Shown piece after piece: positions 21,041 to 32,029 of a DNA stretch of 64,000 nucleotides. Every line of letters begins with the position of its first letter. Positions within the stretch are counted from its first letter, which is position 1. The translations under genes were made by a program, and so were the position numbers. The stretch spans positions 28,144,827 through 28,208,826 of the forward strand of contig CP137685.1 of the NCBI GenBank assembly GCA_037976565.1, written 5' to 3'. The notes under the pieces are model-generated. The model was not told the DNA's origin, did not search any database, and saw only the letters and a program-made list of their open reading frames with translations. Origin of the DNA: Mesocentrotus franciscanus. Its lineage: Eukaryota > Echinodermata > Echinoidea > Camarodonta > Strongylocentrotidae.

Positions 21041-21584
21041 CGAGATGCCGTCAAAAGTTTTTTTTTATATAAATCACGTCTGGTTGGTCTACTAAACAGT
21101 GCAGATAATCTAAATGACATGGATAATCCATTGGTACATAGTTTATGAACGGAGAAACTACGATAATGAAATCAAATGTAAAATCCATGAAGGCTTTTGT
21201 TGTACAGTATCAATTTTCACTGTCAAAGTAACAATATCTAAATTGACATTCAACTTTGAGAAATTTCAAGAGTGTCCAGAAACCTCTGAATTTTTTACCT
21301 CTGGCATTCAGGATGTACCTCTTGTATAATTATTGTCACTGTCATATTTACATTTGATAATTTTTTCTTGTGGCTTTCTACTCTGAAGCAAATTCTTTGT
21401 TATATGCTTGCCCTACCTAGCAACGTGCCCTGTATTGGGTACGACTATACCAATCGATGTTTACACATATTGATGACACTGAGCGACACAGTCATGTAAG
21501 CATAATAGTTACGTTTCATAATGTAGTAGCGATTTATACCAACCCGAGGTGGACTAAATAAAGTAGGAAATAATCAGCACATGC

Positions 21585-21825
21585 AGAAGAGAGAAAGAGA
21601 GAAAGGGAGAAAGAGAGGGGAGGGAAGAAGAGAAAGAGAGAGAGAGAGAGAAAGAGACAAGGGAAGAGAAGGAGAGAGAGAGAGAGAGAGAGGAGAAAGA
21701 GAGAGAGAAAGAGAGAGGGGAGACAAAGGGGGAGAGAGGGGGAGAGAAAGATATATAAAGATGGGGACAGCCGGAGAGGAGGAACCATAGAAAGTGAGAG
21801 GAAGAGAGAGAGAGAGAGAGACAAG
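21585..21825. repeat. GA-rich microsatellite tract
   Basis: Long imperfect (GA)n with ggg interruptions. Open frames on both strands are compositional. Confidence 0.95.
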
Positions 21826-22295
21826 TCCATGGGTGTCGATCACGGGGGGGATGGGGGGGGGGGATATATCCCCCAATATTTCAGGTGGGGGGTGGCCTGT
21901 ACAATCATCCCCCCAATAATTCACCATCAACAACAACAAAAAATGAAGAGAAAAATTAATGATGAGAGCCCGATGAGAGTAGTTAATGGTTATTACTCGC
22001 AAGATGACCATCAATATACACATTTTGCCATCTCATTTTCATAATACATACATATATAAATAGAAAACGAAGTAAATGAGACAACCGTATATGAGACAAG
22101 AATAAATTGAATTCTCGCTCATACGGCTTCATCAGGAATTGATGAATTTATTCAATTTATTCAATCAACAGCATCATAGAAATGCAAAGCCACAGCGTTA
22201 AAAAGCAACGAGCTAAATGTTAAGCGCGAAGCGCAAAAGTGCAAAAAGAAGTAGAGAGTGGAGAGAGAGATACTGAGAGACAGAGAGGATAATAA

Positions 22296-22714
22296 CCCAG
22301 GTAGCAAGCCCATGTGGGACCCACATGGGTCTCATATTCTCTGAAACATGGGCCCCATATGGAAAACCATCTGGGGCCTAAGGCATCTGCACCCAATGAG
22401 CATATGGGACCCATATAAGACAGAAGGGACCCAGATGGGACCTATACCAAACTGGGCCCAAATGGGTTAACCCAGATTTTCCCCTGTGTTACCCATAATA
22501 ATTATTAAGGGCATATTCATATTCTACCCATATGTGTACGCCCAGCTCATTTCCATCTGGAACCCATAAGGGCTGGCCCGCATAGATCCCATATGGGTTA
22601 CTAAATATTGGCCCCATATGAGATACATAATATATGGGTTCCATTTAATAGCCCAGATGGTACAAGTGACCCAGATCATCCCCATATGGGTCCCATATGG
22701 GCTTGCTACCTGGG
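22296..22714. mobile_element. Miniature TIR element rich in CCCATATGGG palindromes
   Basis: The left end cccaggtagcaagcccat and the complement of the right end (cccaggtagcaagcccatat) match over about 28 bp. The 419-bp interior is mostly degenerate copies of the palindrome cccatatggg and of 'gggacccagatggg'. No clear target duplication was seen (aa-rich flanks). Confidence 0.85.
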
Positions 22715-22719
22715 AAAAG

Positions 22720-24450
22720 GGAAAAGGAAAGAAACGGGCAGAAGAAACAAGGAAGGGGAAGAGAAAAGGAAGAAAGACAAGAGAAAGAGGGACATATATT
22801 TCAGCATTTCTTTCAGGGAACTGATGTGAATGGGCGATGAAAAAAGAGGTTGACTTTAAAGTAACCTACAATGAAATATTGCTCATGTTTATTTCTTACA
22901 ATGTCAAAATTACTTTACGGGATCCCCCTCCCCAAAAAGCTTAGGCATGGGTGATGGTAGGTATGAGGTTAATGCATGATCAGGAATTAGTTGAGTGGAT
23001 GGAAAAGAAGTGAGAAATAAGCTGAAAGAAACATGGAAAATTGCCATGGAATGATGGAAGGCAATGTGAGACAGGCCCAACATGTTCTAAAACAAGTAAT
23101 AACATTCAAGAATAGTTATGATTTCTTTCACCTAGGAGTTCTTCAAAAACTAATTAAAAACGAGTAAATAATCAATGTCACATTATTGACAGGGCTTAAA
23201 AGGAAAGTGAAAAGAAAAACAAGAAACAAAAAGATTGAATGAAATTTGGGACTTTTTGTTTATAACACCCTTCCAATAATAATGCACCTTCTAAGACTGG
23301 TTATAGTTTTTGAAAAAAATAGTGCTCTGGTCAGGGCCTTAGGGGAATATTATGCTTATATTTTAGAGCGTATCTGGTATGATAAGTATATCTGGGTGAA
23401 GAAGGAGATAATGGAAGTTTGTTGTTTGGTAGTTGGAACGTAAGTTTTATATTATGTTTTTAAGAAACAGTTTGTATGAGATCAGGAGTGGAAATTTTCT
23501 GTCATTTTGAGAACCAAATTTTGCATCAGTGATATTCTGTTTCATTGAATTGAGTTTCCCGCAGAGAGGATTCAGTTGGTTTAATTAAAGAAGGAAGAGA
23601 GTCAAATGAAGAACCAAAAGCAATATGTTTTTCATTTACTAATGAGAACTATGTTTTTGAGATCTCCTTACACAGAATATTGGAATGGGGTTTTCACGAT
23701 GAATGTTGTTTGGAGACATCAATATTCATAAAATGTATGTTTCTATCACCAGGAAATAAAGAATTTTCTGTCTACATGAACCTTTCCTGGTTGCTTATTA
23801 ATGCATTTGCCCACTGGTAACATAATACTTTCACAAGTTGATATCCCTCACCATTGGATTTTTTTGGTAATGTCTAAATTTCGTTTAAAAATAGATGATA
23901 TCAGTCTGGTAGGCCTACACTGCAGGCAAGAGTCAGGACTAACATTTAGCATGTTATTAATTTTATTACCACTCTTATATTCTCTGAAATGTTATCTTTA
24001 TTGAGGGTGACTTGAAAAAGTTAATAACTTGGAAGGGAGGGGTGCAACCTGCCACACGCTTCTACCTCTTGGTTGCTTTGATCCATTGCCGAAAATATTT
24101 TGGCACCTATCATCCCCAACCACGGATACAAATCGACACCCCTGGACAAGTCAGAAGAGATATGATAAATTTAATTTAGAACACAACAGAGTTCACACGG
24201 CTGTGGCTTTCATCGAAAGAGGTCGTTATTACTTATGACCACTGGCGTATTTATCTAGAGGTTTTGTGCCCTCTCCCCTCTCATCGACTAGCGCAGATAG
24301 ACAAATGAAAAGCAAAGAAGAGAAAGAAAAGGTGAAATAAGGGTACGTGGAAGAGAAGGATGAGAGTGGTTATAAACGCGTTATACTCAACTCATAATTG
24401 TCATTATGAGTGGATTGGACACGTACAATACGGCAATATTGTTGCTATGT
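22720..24450. other. No gene recognised
   Basis: AG-rich stretch at 22715-22800, then AT-rich sequence with short open frames lacking domains. No splice-supported exon, SINE or TIR element was identified. Confidence 0.55.
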
Positions 24451-24453
24451 TAA

Positions 24454-24592
24454 GCCTCGGTCACAAATGCCATTACGAACTGCTACGAACGCCGTACGAA
24501 CGATTTTCAGACAATGGAAATTCGGGAAGACAATGGAAAAACAGGGAGATTCGTACGAAATTATCGTTCGTACGAACCTTTGTGACCGTAGC
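24454..24592. mobile_element. Miniature inverted-repeat element
   Basis: The left end gcctcggtcacaaatg is complementary, with one inserted base, to the right end cctttgtgaccgtagc. The interior is palindromic around cgtacgaac words. Length 139 bp. The ends resemble those of 27871-28003. Confidence 0.65.
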
Positions 24593-25162
24593 ATTAGGCA
24601 AGCACACGTCGAATTTGTTGTGTCAGAATGCATCCAACCAGAATGGAGGTGGTCAATCTATGTGTAAAAATGCCTTAGTTGGTGCGTATGGCAAATGGAA
24701 AATAATTATCACTGGTTAAGTGTATTTTTGAACACTTCCCACCACTTGGATTATCTTCGTAAAAAGTCCAAAGTACAAAGTAGATACATGTATTTACATT
24801 TGAGTTAAGTTAAAGGGATCCGGTAACTTTGTCTCAGATTCTGAAACAAAATCCTGGATTTAGCTCATGCTGCAATGATAAGTATAAACCTTTAGGTCAG
24901 TCAGGAGCCCCATGACTCTTACAAGCCGATCGCCTGTCTGATTATCAAGATATTTATGATTGGAAATCGAAACCACATTTTGCGTTTTCCTAACGGTTTT
25001 CATAACACTACAGTCTATTGGGGAAAACGAGTATGGTAAAACCGGTCACTCAAAATGTTTTACTTTTTTGATGCACTTCTTTGTCTTATCATTTAAGTCT
25101 GTCTTTTTTCTTTCCCGGTGTGTCCATCCCCAAGGAAGTGAGCCTAATTAAGTGAGGTCAGA

Positions 25163-25332
25163 ATGTCGAAATACCGGAAGATAATCATCGCCCTGCTCGT
25201 CTCCGTGGTCGTATTCCTATTCGCTCATTTGAAAATCAATGTAACTCGTTCGACTACTGACTCGATGCGCGACATCGTCGGCATATCTCTTCCCCTTGAG
25301 TACAAGAGTAATATGAGCAAGACGTCGAAAAA
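25163..25332 (+). CDS. Gal3ST-like gene, coding exon 1
   Basis: ATG at 25163, 170 nt, ending at donor aa|gtaagc. It encodes the cytosolic tail (MSKYRK), the 17-residue hydrophobic anchor and about 34 stem residues. It reads on into a stop four bases past the donor if unspliced, which supports splicing. The codon split by the intron completes as Asn with exon 2. Confidence 0.85.
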
Positions 25333-25487
25333 GTAAGCCCGATCGAGTTCTTATATTAGAACGTATACTTTCTGTATAATTCAAATGTCAAACAAAGGGA
25401 AAGTCAAAGATTAAACTAAGGGAAAGTTAAAGGTCAAATAAAGGGGAATTCGAAGGTCAAAAAGGGGAATTCCGGCCACCCCGATAT

Positions 25488-25519
<32 letters not shown>

Positions 25520-28500
25520 CTTTTAAAGTCCGCTCCAAATTTTATTTTATTAAGTTAAACCGAAAATGGAAATTCCTTTTGCCCAATTGATCGTGAGCCC
25601 GGCAGCCACTGAGCAGCGCCAGATCGACATTGCTCTATCCCCTTATTGTTTAACGCCAAACAAGGTAGCAGCAACTCCCATCTTTTAACGTCTTTTGGTA
25701 TGACGCGGCCGGGGTTGGAACCCACGACCTCCCGGTTGTGAGGTAGACGCTCTACTGACTGAGCCAACACACCGGTATATAGTATGATGTCATGAAAGTT
25801 GAAACACGAGGGAAACAGTTTAGTGAGAGTTTCAGATTGTTTCCGACTATTAACCGATCCCCTTTAATTCAGACTATCTGTTGGAAATTCAAGCAATTTT
25901 ATGCCCTAGCCGTTTTCAAAGCTTAGCTCTAATTTTGGTTACTAGCTTTACGGTTACAAATTTCCAAGGTTCTTGTTTTTGTTTAGGTTTGATTGATAAA
26001 TAGAAGTAATCTGGTGGCTGCCTGTTCCCCGTATATCAATTTCCAATTTAAAATTTTGCAAGCGAGCAAAACGAGTGAGCGAATATAAACAGACACTTTC
26101 ATATGTTTAACAAATGTTATTTCGCCATACACTACTGGGATACTGGTAGGCCTATTTTCAAGATTAGCTGGGATTGCAGCCCCCAGCCTCATACCTTGTA
26201 CATTTATGTGTGGTATACATGAACTTAAATGTTTAATTCAATAATTCCATAAAACAGCGTTCATCTGCAACAACCACGCATCTCTGATAATACGAGGATC
26301 GGAGACCAAAATGACCGTCCCGAAATGGCGCCAAAACGTGTCTCGGAATCTGTAACGTCACAAAATGGGTCGACATGCACGCCTGCCAGGGACGTGGTGT
26401 ATATCAAAGTACACAAGACGGCCAGTTCTACGCTTCAGAATATCTTCTACCGTTTCGGGGACGAGAAGGATTTGACTTTCATGCTGCCAGCACAAAATGT
26501 CCATGTCGAAGGAGTGGATAAATTCAAGCCTTCGGAAGTATTGAAACCGCCACCGGGAAAACAGTACAACATATTGGCAAACCATGCACGCTTCTTCTAT
26601 GAAGGTACGTTTTATTTTACATGTTAATTTGATAATGATAATGTTAATTTGATAATGATAATGATAATTATAATAATAATAATAATGATTATTATAATAA
26701 TGATAATAAGAATATTAATGGCTACATTTGTATTGAGGACTTGGAGACATATCCGTCACAGGGGATGCTCAAGGCGCCTACAAATTAAGTATTTATTACT
26801 CTTGCTTTAGCCCAGCTGCCCTATGGCGCTCAAAGCAATAAAAATGAGGATATCAATTCCTACTAGGTTTACTCCCATATGCCCATTTACACAGTCCCAA
26901 ACCCATTTGGAAAAAAAACATCGGTTTTTTAAACATTTTTTAAATGCCATTTACACTACCGGAAAACACATTAAAAAAACGTCGGAGTTTGTTCTTTCGG
27001 GTTTTGGGGTGAGAAGCGTGCATATAATTATGCGCAACTTGTCGCTAATCTGCATGTTATCGCGCGGAAGCGAGGAGAGTAACTGACAAAAAACGGAATC
27101 ATTCACTAACTAAATGTTTTGAGAACAAGCATTAAAGGGGCTGTAGCATGACGAGACTATGCGTCTTTCCCGAGGCCCACTCGTGGAAAATCGGGTATAA
27201 TACGACTTCATACGACGCGACCGCAGTAGGCCCACGTATTCACGTGCGTGCAACATACGCGAAACCGAAGCGTGAGGAGAACTTCGGTCTGTTTCGCGAA
27301 CGCTAGCGTATAGCGCGCACTGACCCAGTTAATCAAGTCCATTCGTTTACGTGCAGTTGTCCAAAAGAAGACGTAGATGGCGTCAACCAGTATTTCCCAT
27401 GCTACAGCCCCTTTAACACTGCAAAAACCGATGGAATTTCTGCCAGCGTTAACAAAAAACCACACTCCAGAGGTGGATTTTTCGATTAGGGCTTTTCGTC
27501 GTGTTTACACGTAGTTGCTTAGCAACTTTCGACGAAACACCGGAATGTGAGACAAATGGACGATTTTTGCTTGCTGTGTAAATGCAGCTTTTTTCTACAT
27601 CTGGGTGGAGAGTGGCAAATCATGTCATTCCAAACGAAATTAGTGCCGCGGACTCGAACCATGATCCATGTGATCCACATCCTAGTGACGTATCAACTAG
27701 ACCATGACACCTCTTAATGTTAATATTGGGATGAGAATATAATTATTTAAAAAATAATGCAGATTATTCGGTACACAGATATTGACCTGAATTTAATCAG
27801 TCTTTATGCATGTTTTCAATGCGTAGAAGAAAAAAAAGTAAACAAAAAGTGGGGGGAGGTCTATTTATCATACCTCGGTCACACCAACGAGACCGACACC
27901 AGACTGAACCAGAAAATTACCCCGAATGGCCGAGATTCTTTCTGTTTGGAGTCGTTGTAATGTCGGTTTGGCAGTGTGACTGACAAAATGCACGACTGAG
28001 GTATTAGTTTACGCTGTTCCTCAGTCAAAAAGTTGTAAAAATTCAAAGAAAACGTACACTAGCTATTTAACAAACATGCAGTGATCGACTAGTATTGCTG
28101 TATACTCCCATTGACCACGTCCACCCCTGACTCGTAACACGTTAGGACTAATTTCAAAAATACATTCATCTGGATATCATTTAACCATGAACCTACACAA
28201 AACCATCATTACTATACAAGCTCGCCGACATGCCACTGACATGATTGCAACGAGTGTTAATTTTAATATATGCGTTGCCATTGGATGTCAGTGAACTTGT
28301 TCTTTTTGATGGTTTTAGTGAAACCCTACCTTGTATACAACCTTCATTATTTTTTTCCACTGGTCATGGCCCTTTCTCTTTATCTTCCTCTCTCCTTGTT
28401 CATTGCTTCTGCAGATTTCAAGAAAATAATGCCGGCCGACACCAAGTTCGTCACCTTAATTCGTGAAGCAGCTAGCCATTTCTCCAGTATGTACTCTTAC

Positions 28501-29202
28501 CGTGTATTGGAACGTCAGTACGAGGTCGAGCTGGAGGAGTTTTCGTTGAACCCCAAGATTTATTTCGAGAAGTACGACCTGAACAAGAAGGGACGATTGA
28601 GTGGTAGAGACCCAGAACTTTACGACCTGGGCTTCGATAAGAAAGATATGTACAGCTCTACCAAAGTAGACAACTATATTAAATTTCTTGACGAGAAGAT
28701 GGACCTAGTCCTGCTGACGGAATATTTTCTCGAGTCTGTCATTCTGCTGAAGGATCTTATGTGTTGGGATCTGCAGACGATCGTACATCTCAACAGTAAA
28801 ATCAGAGTACCTCTTGGGAAAGGGAAAGGCGCGAATACTTCGACAACAAATTCGACAAAAGCGGACGCGTTGACGAACCGTCTGAACAAGTGGAACGATG
28901 GGGATTTCAAATTGTATGACCATTTCAACCGCACTTTATGGAAGAAGATAGACGCCTATGGACGTGACCGCATGGAATCAGAGATCGCAGAGTTAAAGGA
29001 TCTTACTCAAAGATATGAACATGAGTGTATGAGCGGGACTAAGGTACGGGATATATCTCACTGGTCGGGTCCGATCGGGCTAAAAGAGTATGTGATAAGA
29101 AAGGGGAAGGAGCAGAATATGACGTGTAAAAGACTTGGCATGAGTGCGCTGGAGTTCCTCGATCATCTCCGAAAGAAGCACAATACTCGATTGCGAGGAT
29201 AA
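25163..29202 (+). CDS. Galactose-3-O-sulfotransferase (Gal3ST family), complete three-exon gene
   Basis: Predicted Golgi type II membrane enzyme that moves sulfate from PAPS to the 3-OH of galactose in glycolipids (cerebroside) or glycans. Exons 25163-25332, 26258-26604 and 28415-29202 join in phase (phase 2, then phase 1) at GT-AG introns and encode 434 residues, close to the family's ~420-480. Residues 7-23 form a hydrophobic signal anchor after a short basic tail. The 5'-phosphosulfate loop is 'VVYIKVHKTASST' (residues 103-115). The 3'-phosphate region is 'FVTLIREAASHFSSMYSY' (184-201), where the family more often has an R-x-P-like turn. The conserved C-terminal block is 'LLTEYFLESVILLKDLMCWD' (about 272-291). 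Several N-glycosylation sequons follow the anchor. Member identity (Gal3ST1 to 4) and acceptor are not decidable here. A polypyrimidine tract ending 'ccccaag' at about 25134 suggests an upstream non-coding exon. Confidence 0.9.
25489..25775 (-). mobile_element. tRNA-derived SINE in intron 1
   Basis: On the minus strand a tRNA-like head (25703-25775) has an A-box region tggctcagtcagtagagcg and a B-box gggttccaacccc. An unrelated body follows, with a (taa/att)n tail at 25489-25520. It is not a functional tRNA: the acceptor stem is not formed and a SINE body follows. Confidence 0.85.
26258..26604 (+). CDS. Gal3ST-like gene, coding exon 2
   Basis: Acceptor 'aaaacag' at 26251-26257, donor gaag|gtacgt at 26605. 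It encodes the PAPS-binding 5' loop (HKTASST). The upstream open frame begins before the internal ATG at 26325, so that ATG is not the start. Confidence 0.9.
26628..26720. repeat. AT-rich (gataat/aat)n microsatellite in intron 2
   Basis: Repeats of gataatgataat and aataataataat just after the exon 2 donor. Confidence 0.85.
27136..27412. mobile_element. TTAA-flanked miniature element in intron 2
   Basis: aggggctgtagcatg at the left end is exactly complementary to catgctacagcccct at the right end. Both ends are flanked by ttaa (27132-27135 and 27413-27416). The 277-bp interior is CG-rich. This fits a non-autonomous piggyBac- or Kolobok-type element. Confidence 0.92.
27638..27714 (-). mobile_element. 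tRNA-derived SINE head in intron 2
   Basis: On the minus strand an A-box-like tggtctagttgatacg precedes a perfect B-box ggttcgagtcc (27650-27660). No complete cloverleaf was recognised. The body continues to about 27590. Confidence 0.7.
27871..28003. mobile_element. Short inverted-repeat element in intron 2
   Basis: tacctcggtcacac at the left end and the complement of the right end (tacctcagtcgtgc) are similar. Length 133 bp. It resembles the ends of the element at 24454-24592. Confidence 0.6.
28415..29202 (+). CDS. Gal3ST-like gene, coding exon 3 (terminal)
   Basis: Acceptor 'cttctgcag' at 28406-28414, stop taa at 29200-29202. It holds the 3'-phosphate-binding region and the whole C-terminal half. 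The open frame extends upstream into the intron (to 28270), but that part is intronic pyrimidine-rich sequence. Confidence 0.9.
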
Positions 29203-29289
29203 ATAGTATCGATCATTAGCTTGCATAATTTTTATATTCTGAGAGGGTATACAATATAGTGGATTCTTGTACATGCAGCGTTCATTTCT

Positions 29290-29512
29290 GGCACAATTGC
29301 CACTCCTGGCACTCCGTTAGCATTATTCCTGCTGCCACTATACATCGCTCAAGGAATTTATTCTAGGTACCCATTTACCACCCCTGGGTCGAGTGTGACA
29401 AGTGGAGATTAATGTCTTGCCAAAGAACGTTAGTGTTGCGATAGGGATTTGATATGTCCGGCAGTACCTTGGGATTCACTTTCCGAGACTTATCCACTAG
29501 ACTACAAGTTCA
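29290..29512 (-). mobile_element. tRNA-derived SINE downstream of the sulfotransferase gene
   Basis: On the minus strand the A-box region tagtctagtggataag lies near 29505, followed by a degenerate B-box (catatcaaatccc). The body contains 'gacattaatctccacttg' and 'cactcgacccagg', the same body seen at 44368-44486, 51885-52000 and 62908-62999. Confidence 0.8.
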
Positions 29513-29580
29513 CAACACCGTTTAACTATAAGATTATGCTTACGTAGACCGAAAAATTAGTCTATTTCGTTTGGGGATAA

Positions 29581-29696
29581 TAGGGACTTTTAGATTTGGC
29601 AGTGCCCGGCGGTGCCTTAAAAGGACGTCACATTGCCTTAAAAGGATGTCACACATAGCAGTCCACGTTCTCGTCGTGCAAATCTAAAAGTCCCTA
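29581..29696. mobile_element. Miniature element with CArG-type repeats, copy 1
   Basis: The ends tagggacttttagattt and aaatctaaaagtcccta are exact inverted repeats ending in TA, fitting a mariner-like TA target. Two tandem 21-bp units each begin ccttaaaagg (29615, 29636) followed by a acgtca/atgtca word. Copy 2 is at 53342-53527. Confidence 0.85.
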
Positions 29697-30262
29697 GTGT
29701 TCCGCTGAGACGACATCTGACTTCACCGAATCCCCCTACATGTCTTGGTGTCTTTAGAGGAGAGCGTCAAAAGACAAAATACATGTATGTATGTTGAAAA
29801 GCTCGAAGACGGATTTGTCGGTCTCTAGTGTCTACATGTAAATTGTTTACTGGCTCTTATCAGATGTTTTTGACGTCGACATATTTCCAGATCCGGAGCC
29901 AACCCACTTGATTATTAACGAGCAGCATCTCTATTAAAAAAATAACTATTTTTCTTATAGGGCCAGCTTTGTCAAATCTGTTTCAGATGTTCCAAGAGGT
30001 GATTATATCTAATAAAAGTTATTAAGAATATTTTCGGTATAACATCGACAATGGCGCCTTTCTAGAAAATACAACACGAGCCTCTCTTTAGCAAAGTATT
30101 GATCCAACAGGACTTTTGAAGGCCTTTTCAGCTTTGATTTTCCTGATCATTTCTCTAGTGTTTCCTAATGCCGGACAAGAGATTAAACTCCCCGTCCAAA
30201 AACGGTGGATCGAGCGAGAAAAAACAAAAAAGTTGCCCGTTGATTGTCAGCGATCCAACGCC

Positions 30263-30962
30263 ATGTCTTCGCCAGCCGGCTCGGGCAGCTCCCGGGTGAG
30301 TGACGAGGCCGCTGCGGCCCCTGTTTGGTTCATAGAATATGAGAGGCGTTTGGATTCAAAGTTTAATGACCTGCATAAGAGGGCTGGATTTTCATGAAGC
30401 TGCTTGTGAAGAAAAGTACCAACATCTGGAGAAGGAATTGGCTGCAGCTTTTGATAAGATTGACGACCTTGAGAATAGATCTCGAAGAAACAATCTAATC
30501 TTTTTCAACTTCCCTGAAGGTGAGGAGCCTGATTCTGCCAGTGGATGCAGTGAGTTGATTTCATCTTTTTTGGCCTCTATTGACAAGAATCTTGAGCATG
30601 TTCAGATCAAGAGGGCTCACCGCACACCGCCAGGCCCACCACCATCTCGTGGGTATCCCCAGAATGGCAGCCAGCTCAAGACGAAGGATCGTCCAATTCA
30701 TGTTTGCTTCAGTTCGTTTCAAGATCGAGTGAGGGTCCGGAAAGCATGTGTTGCTGCGTTCAAGGAGGGGTTCAAGTACAAAGAGAGATCAAAGTTGAAT
30801 GTTGCAGAGGATTTCAGTCATCGCGTTCAGGCTCGCCGTAAAGCTCTCCTGCCTGAGTTAAAGATGTTGCAGCAACAAGGAAAGCGAGCGTTCTTTGTAT
30901 ACCCTGCGGCAATTAAGTATGTTCAAGATCACCAGCTAAAGGTTCACAAGCCAGGTGTCTGA
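30263..30962 (+). pseudogene. L1/Tx1-type LINE C, ORF1
   Basis: The N-terminal part starts at ATG 30263 ('MSSPAGSGSSRVSDEAAAAP') in one frame and continues after a frameshift near 30380-30395 in the frame to 30962. It has a short coiled coil ('EKYQHLEKELAAAFDKIDDLE') leading into 'RSRRNNLIFFNFPE', the hallmark of the L1 ORF1 RNA-binding domain. Then come 'RPIHVCFSSFQDRVRVRKA' and 'EDFSHRVQARRKALLP', the conserved C-terminal block. Such proteins form trimers that coat the LINE RNA. One frameshift makes this copy defective, but it is otherwise well preserved. Confidence 0.88.
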
Positions 30963-31080
30963 ATTGCAACTGTAGTACACCATAAAAACACTGTGATTAT
31001 CATAGTGGCTGTGTCGTACAAACCGTCTGTCTTTCACAGAAAGCTTTTATATTTTACAAGATAACATGCCTTGAACTTAA

Positions 31081-31609
31081 AGATACTTTGTCCCTTTTGC
31101 AGCCAACATCAAATTCTGTAGAACTTTGCAGGAATTATGAATATGTCATGTATGTCCTACCTGTGAAATTTAAACGTTAGCAGTGTCCTAATATTCAAAT
31201 TATGCAAGGAAACCTGTTTACTTGCTAGACTTCACTGTCAGACACTATTGAGTGACTGACTGGCTTTTTCTTCTTTGGTAATAACATACATAAAATGAGC
31301 TGTAAAGGGTACATGAGCATTTGTCTACATCAATAACCCACTTCTTGTAATGGCCAAAATTAAACTGATTGAATCTTTGCGCAGCATAAAACGTACGACC
31401 ATTCGGTACAATGGTCTGAAAAATCAGACTATTACTTACTGGCTCTATAGCTCCTAAGTCGATTCGACAACTAATAGTCGTTATTTTCCCACTTAAAGAC
31501 ATTTTCAAGCCCTCTTTTTTTAGGGAAGTTCTAAATTAGTATTGTCTTTCAAATGCCGTTGGAATTTAACCTTTTCATTTGTTTGGCCTGCAAATGGGAC
31601 ATAGTACCT
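31081..31609 (-). mobile_element. TTAA-type miniature element, copy 2 (between LINE C ORF1 and ORF2)
   Basis: It has the same family ends as 18131-18659, in inverted orientation, with ttaa on both sides (31077-31080 and 31610-31613). Length 529 bp. Its open frame lies on the minus strand at 31245-31508. It inserted into the LINE after the LINE arrived. Confidence 0.93.
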
Positions 31610-32029
31610 TTAACGTGTTTTAACTTGCTTGACACCAGATTAGTTTAGTGATGTCGGTCTTTTAAAACATATTTTGTTCACTTAAACTTTTTCAGGAATT
31701 CTCGGGGTGCCCTGGAGGTGCCTTGTTCTTCGTTCCCCCACGATACACCATTGGGGATAATATTTGTTCATGTTCTTATCCTTGTTGGTACTGGTTCATT
31801 ATGATTAATTATGAGGCTCTAAGGTTTTCTCATTCTTGCCTCATACTGTTGGCTGCCTTTCCAGTTTGTTTTGTTTTTGGTGGGTGTTTGTGGGTATGTT
31901 TATTTTTTTTGAGTGTGTGGTGTGTGCCCTTTTCCCAGGGGTCTTTTGTCATGATCGAATCAAATTGTGTACATTTTTAGGATATTACTTGTTTTGTGAA
32001 CTCATTGTTGCTACTCAAGGTTTGTACTG

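Larger units (their letters stand above)
24814..25863. mobile_element. Possible TTAA-flanked inverted-repeat segment around exon 1
   Basis: ttaa (24810-24813) then agggatccggtaa ... attctgaaac on the left is imperfectly complementary to gtttcagatt ... ttaaccgatcccct followed by ttaa (25864-25867) on the right. If real, the ~1.05-kb segment contains the first coding exon of the sulfotransferase gene and a SINE. The two ends could equally be remnants of two separate elements. Confidence 0.4.

Noticed and set aside
21581..22023. Long Arg/Glu and Ser/Leu frames in GA/TC tracts (also at 6817, 36296, 41283-42341, 48308, 50238, 55767)
   Set aside because: Produced by simple-sequence composition on both strands.
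22296..22714. CCATATGG words as SRF CArG boxes
   Set aside because: CArG needs six A/T bases between CC and GG; these have four. Only the elements at 29581 and 53342 have true CC(A/T)6GG matches.
24029..24719. Frames of 69-119 codons before the sulfotransferase gene
   Set aside because: One overlaps the inverted-repeat element at 24454-24592; no domains recognised.
25703..25775. Possible functional tRNA gene (minus strand)
   Set aside because: A- and B-boxes are good, but the acceptor stem does not pair and a SINE body with a simple tail follows. The same applies to 27638, 38092 and 55530.
26870..27595. Larger element around the TTAA element in intron 2 (catttacacag / ctgtgtaaatg words)
   Set aside because: Only about 11 bp of inverted match and no target duplication; too weak to call.
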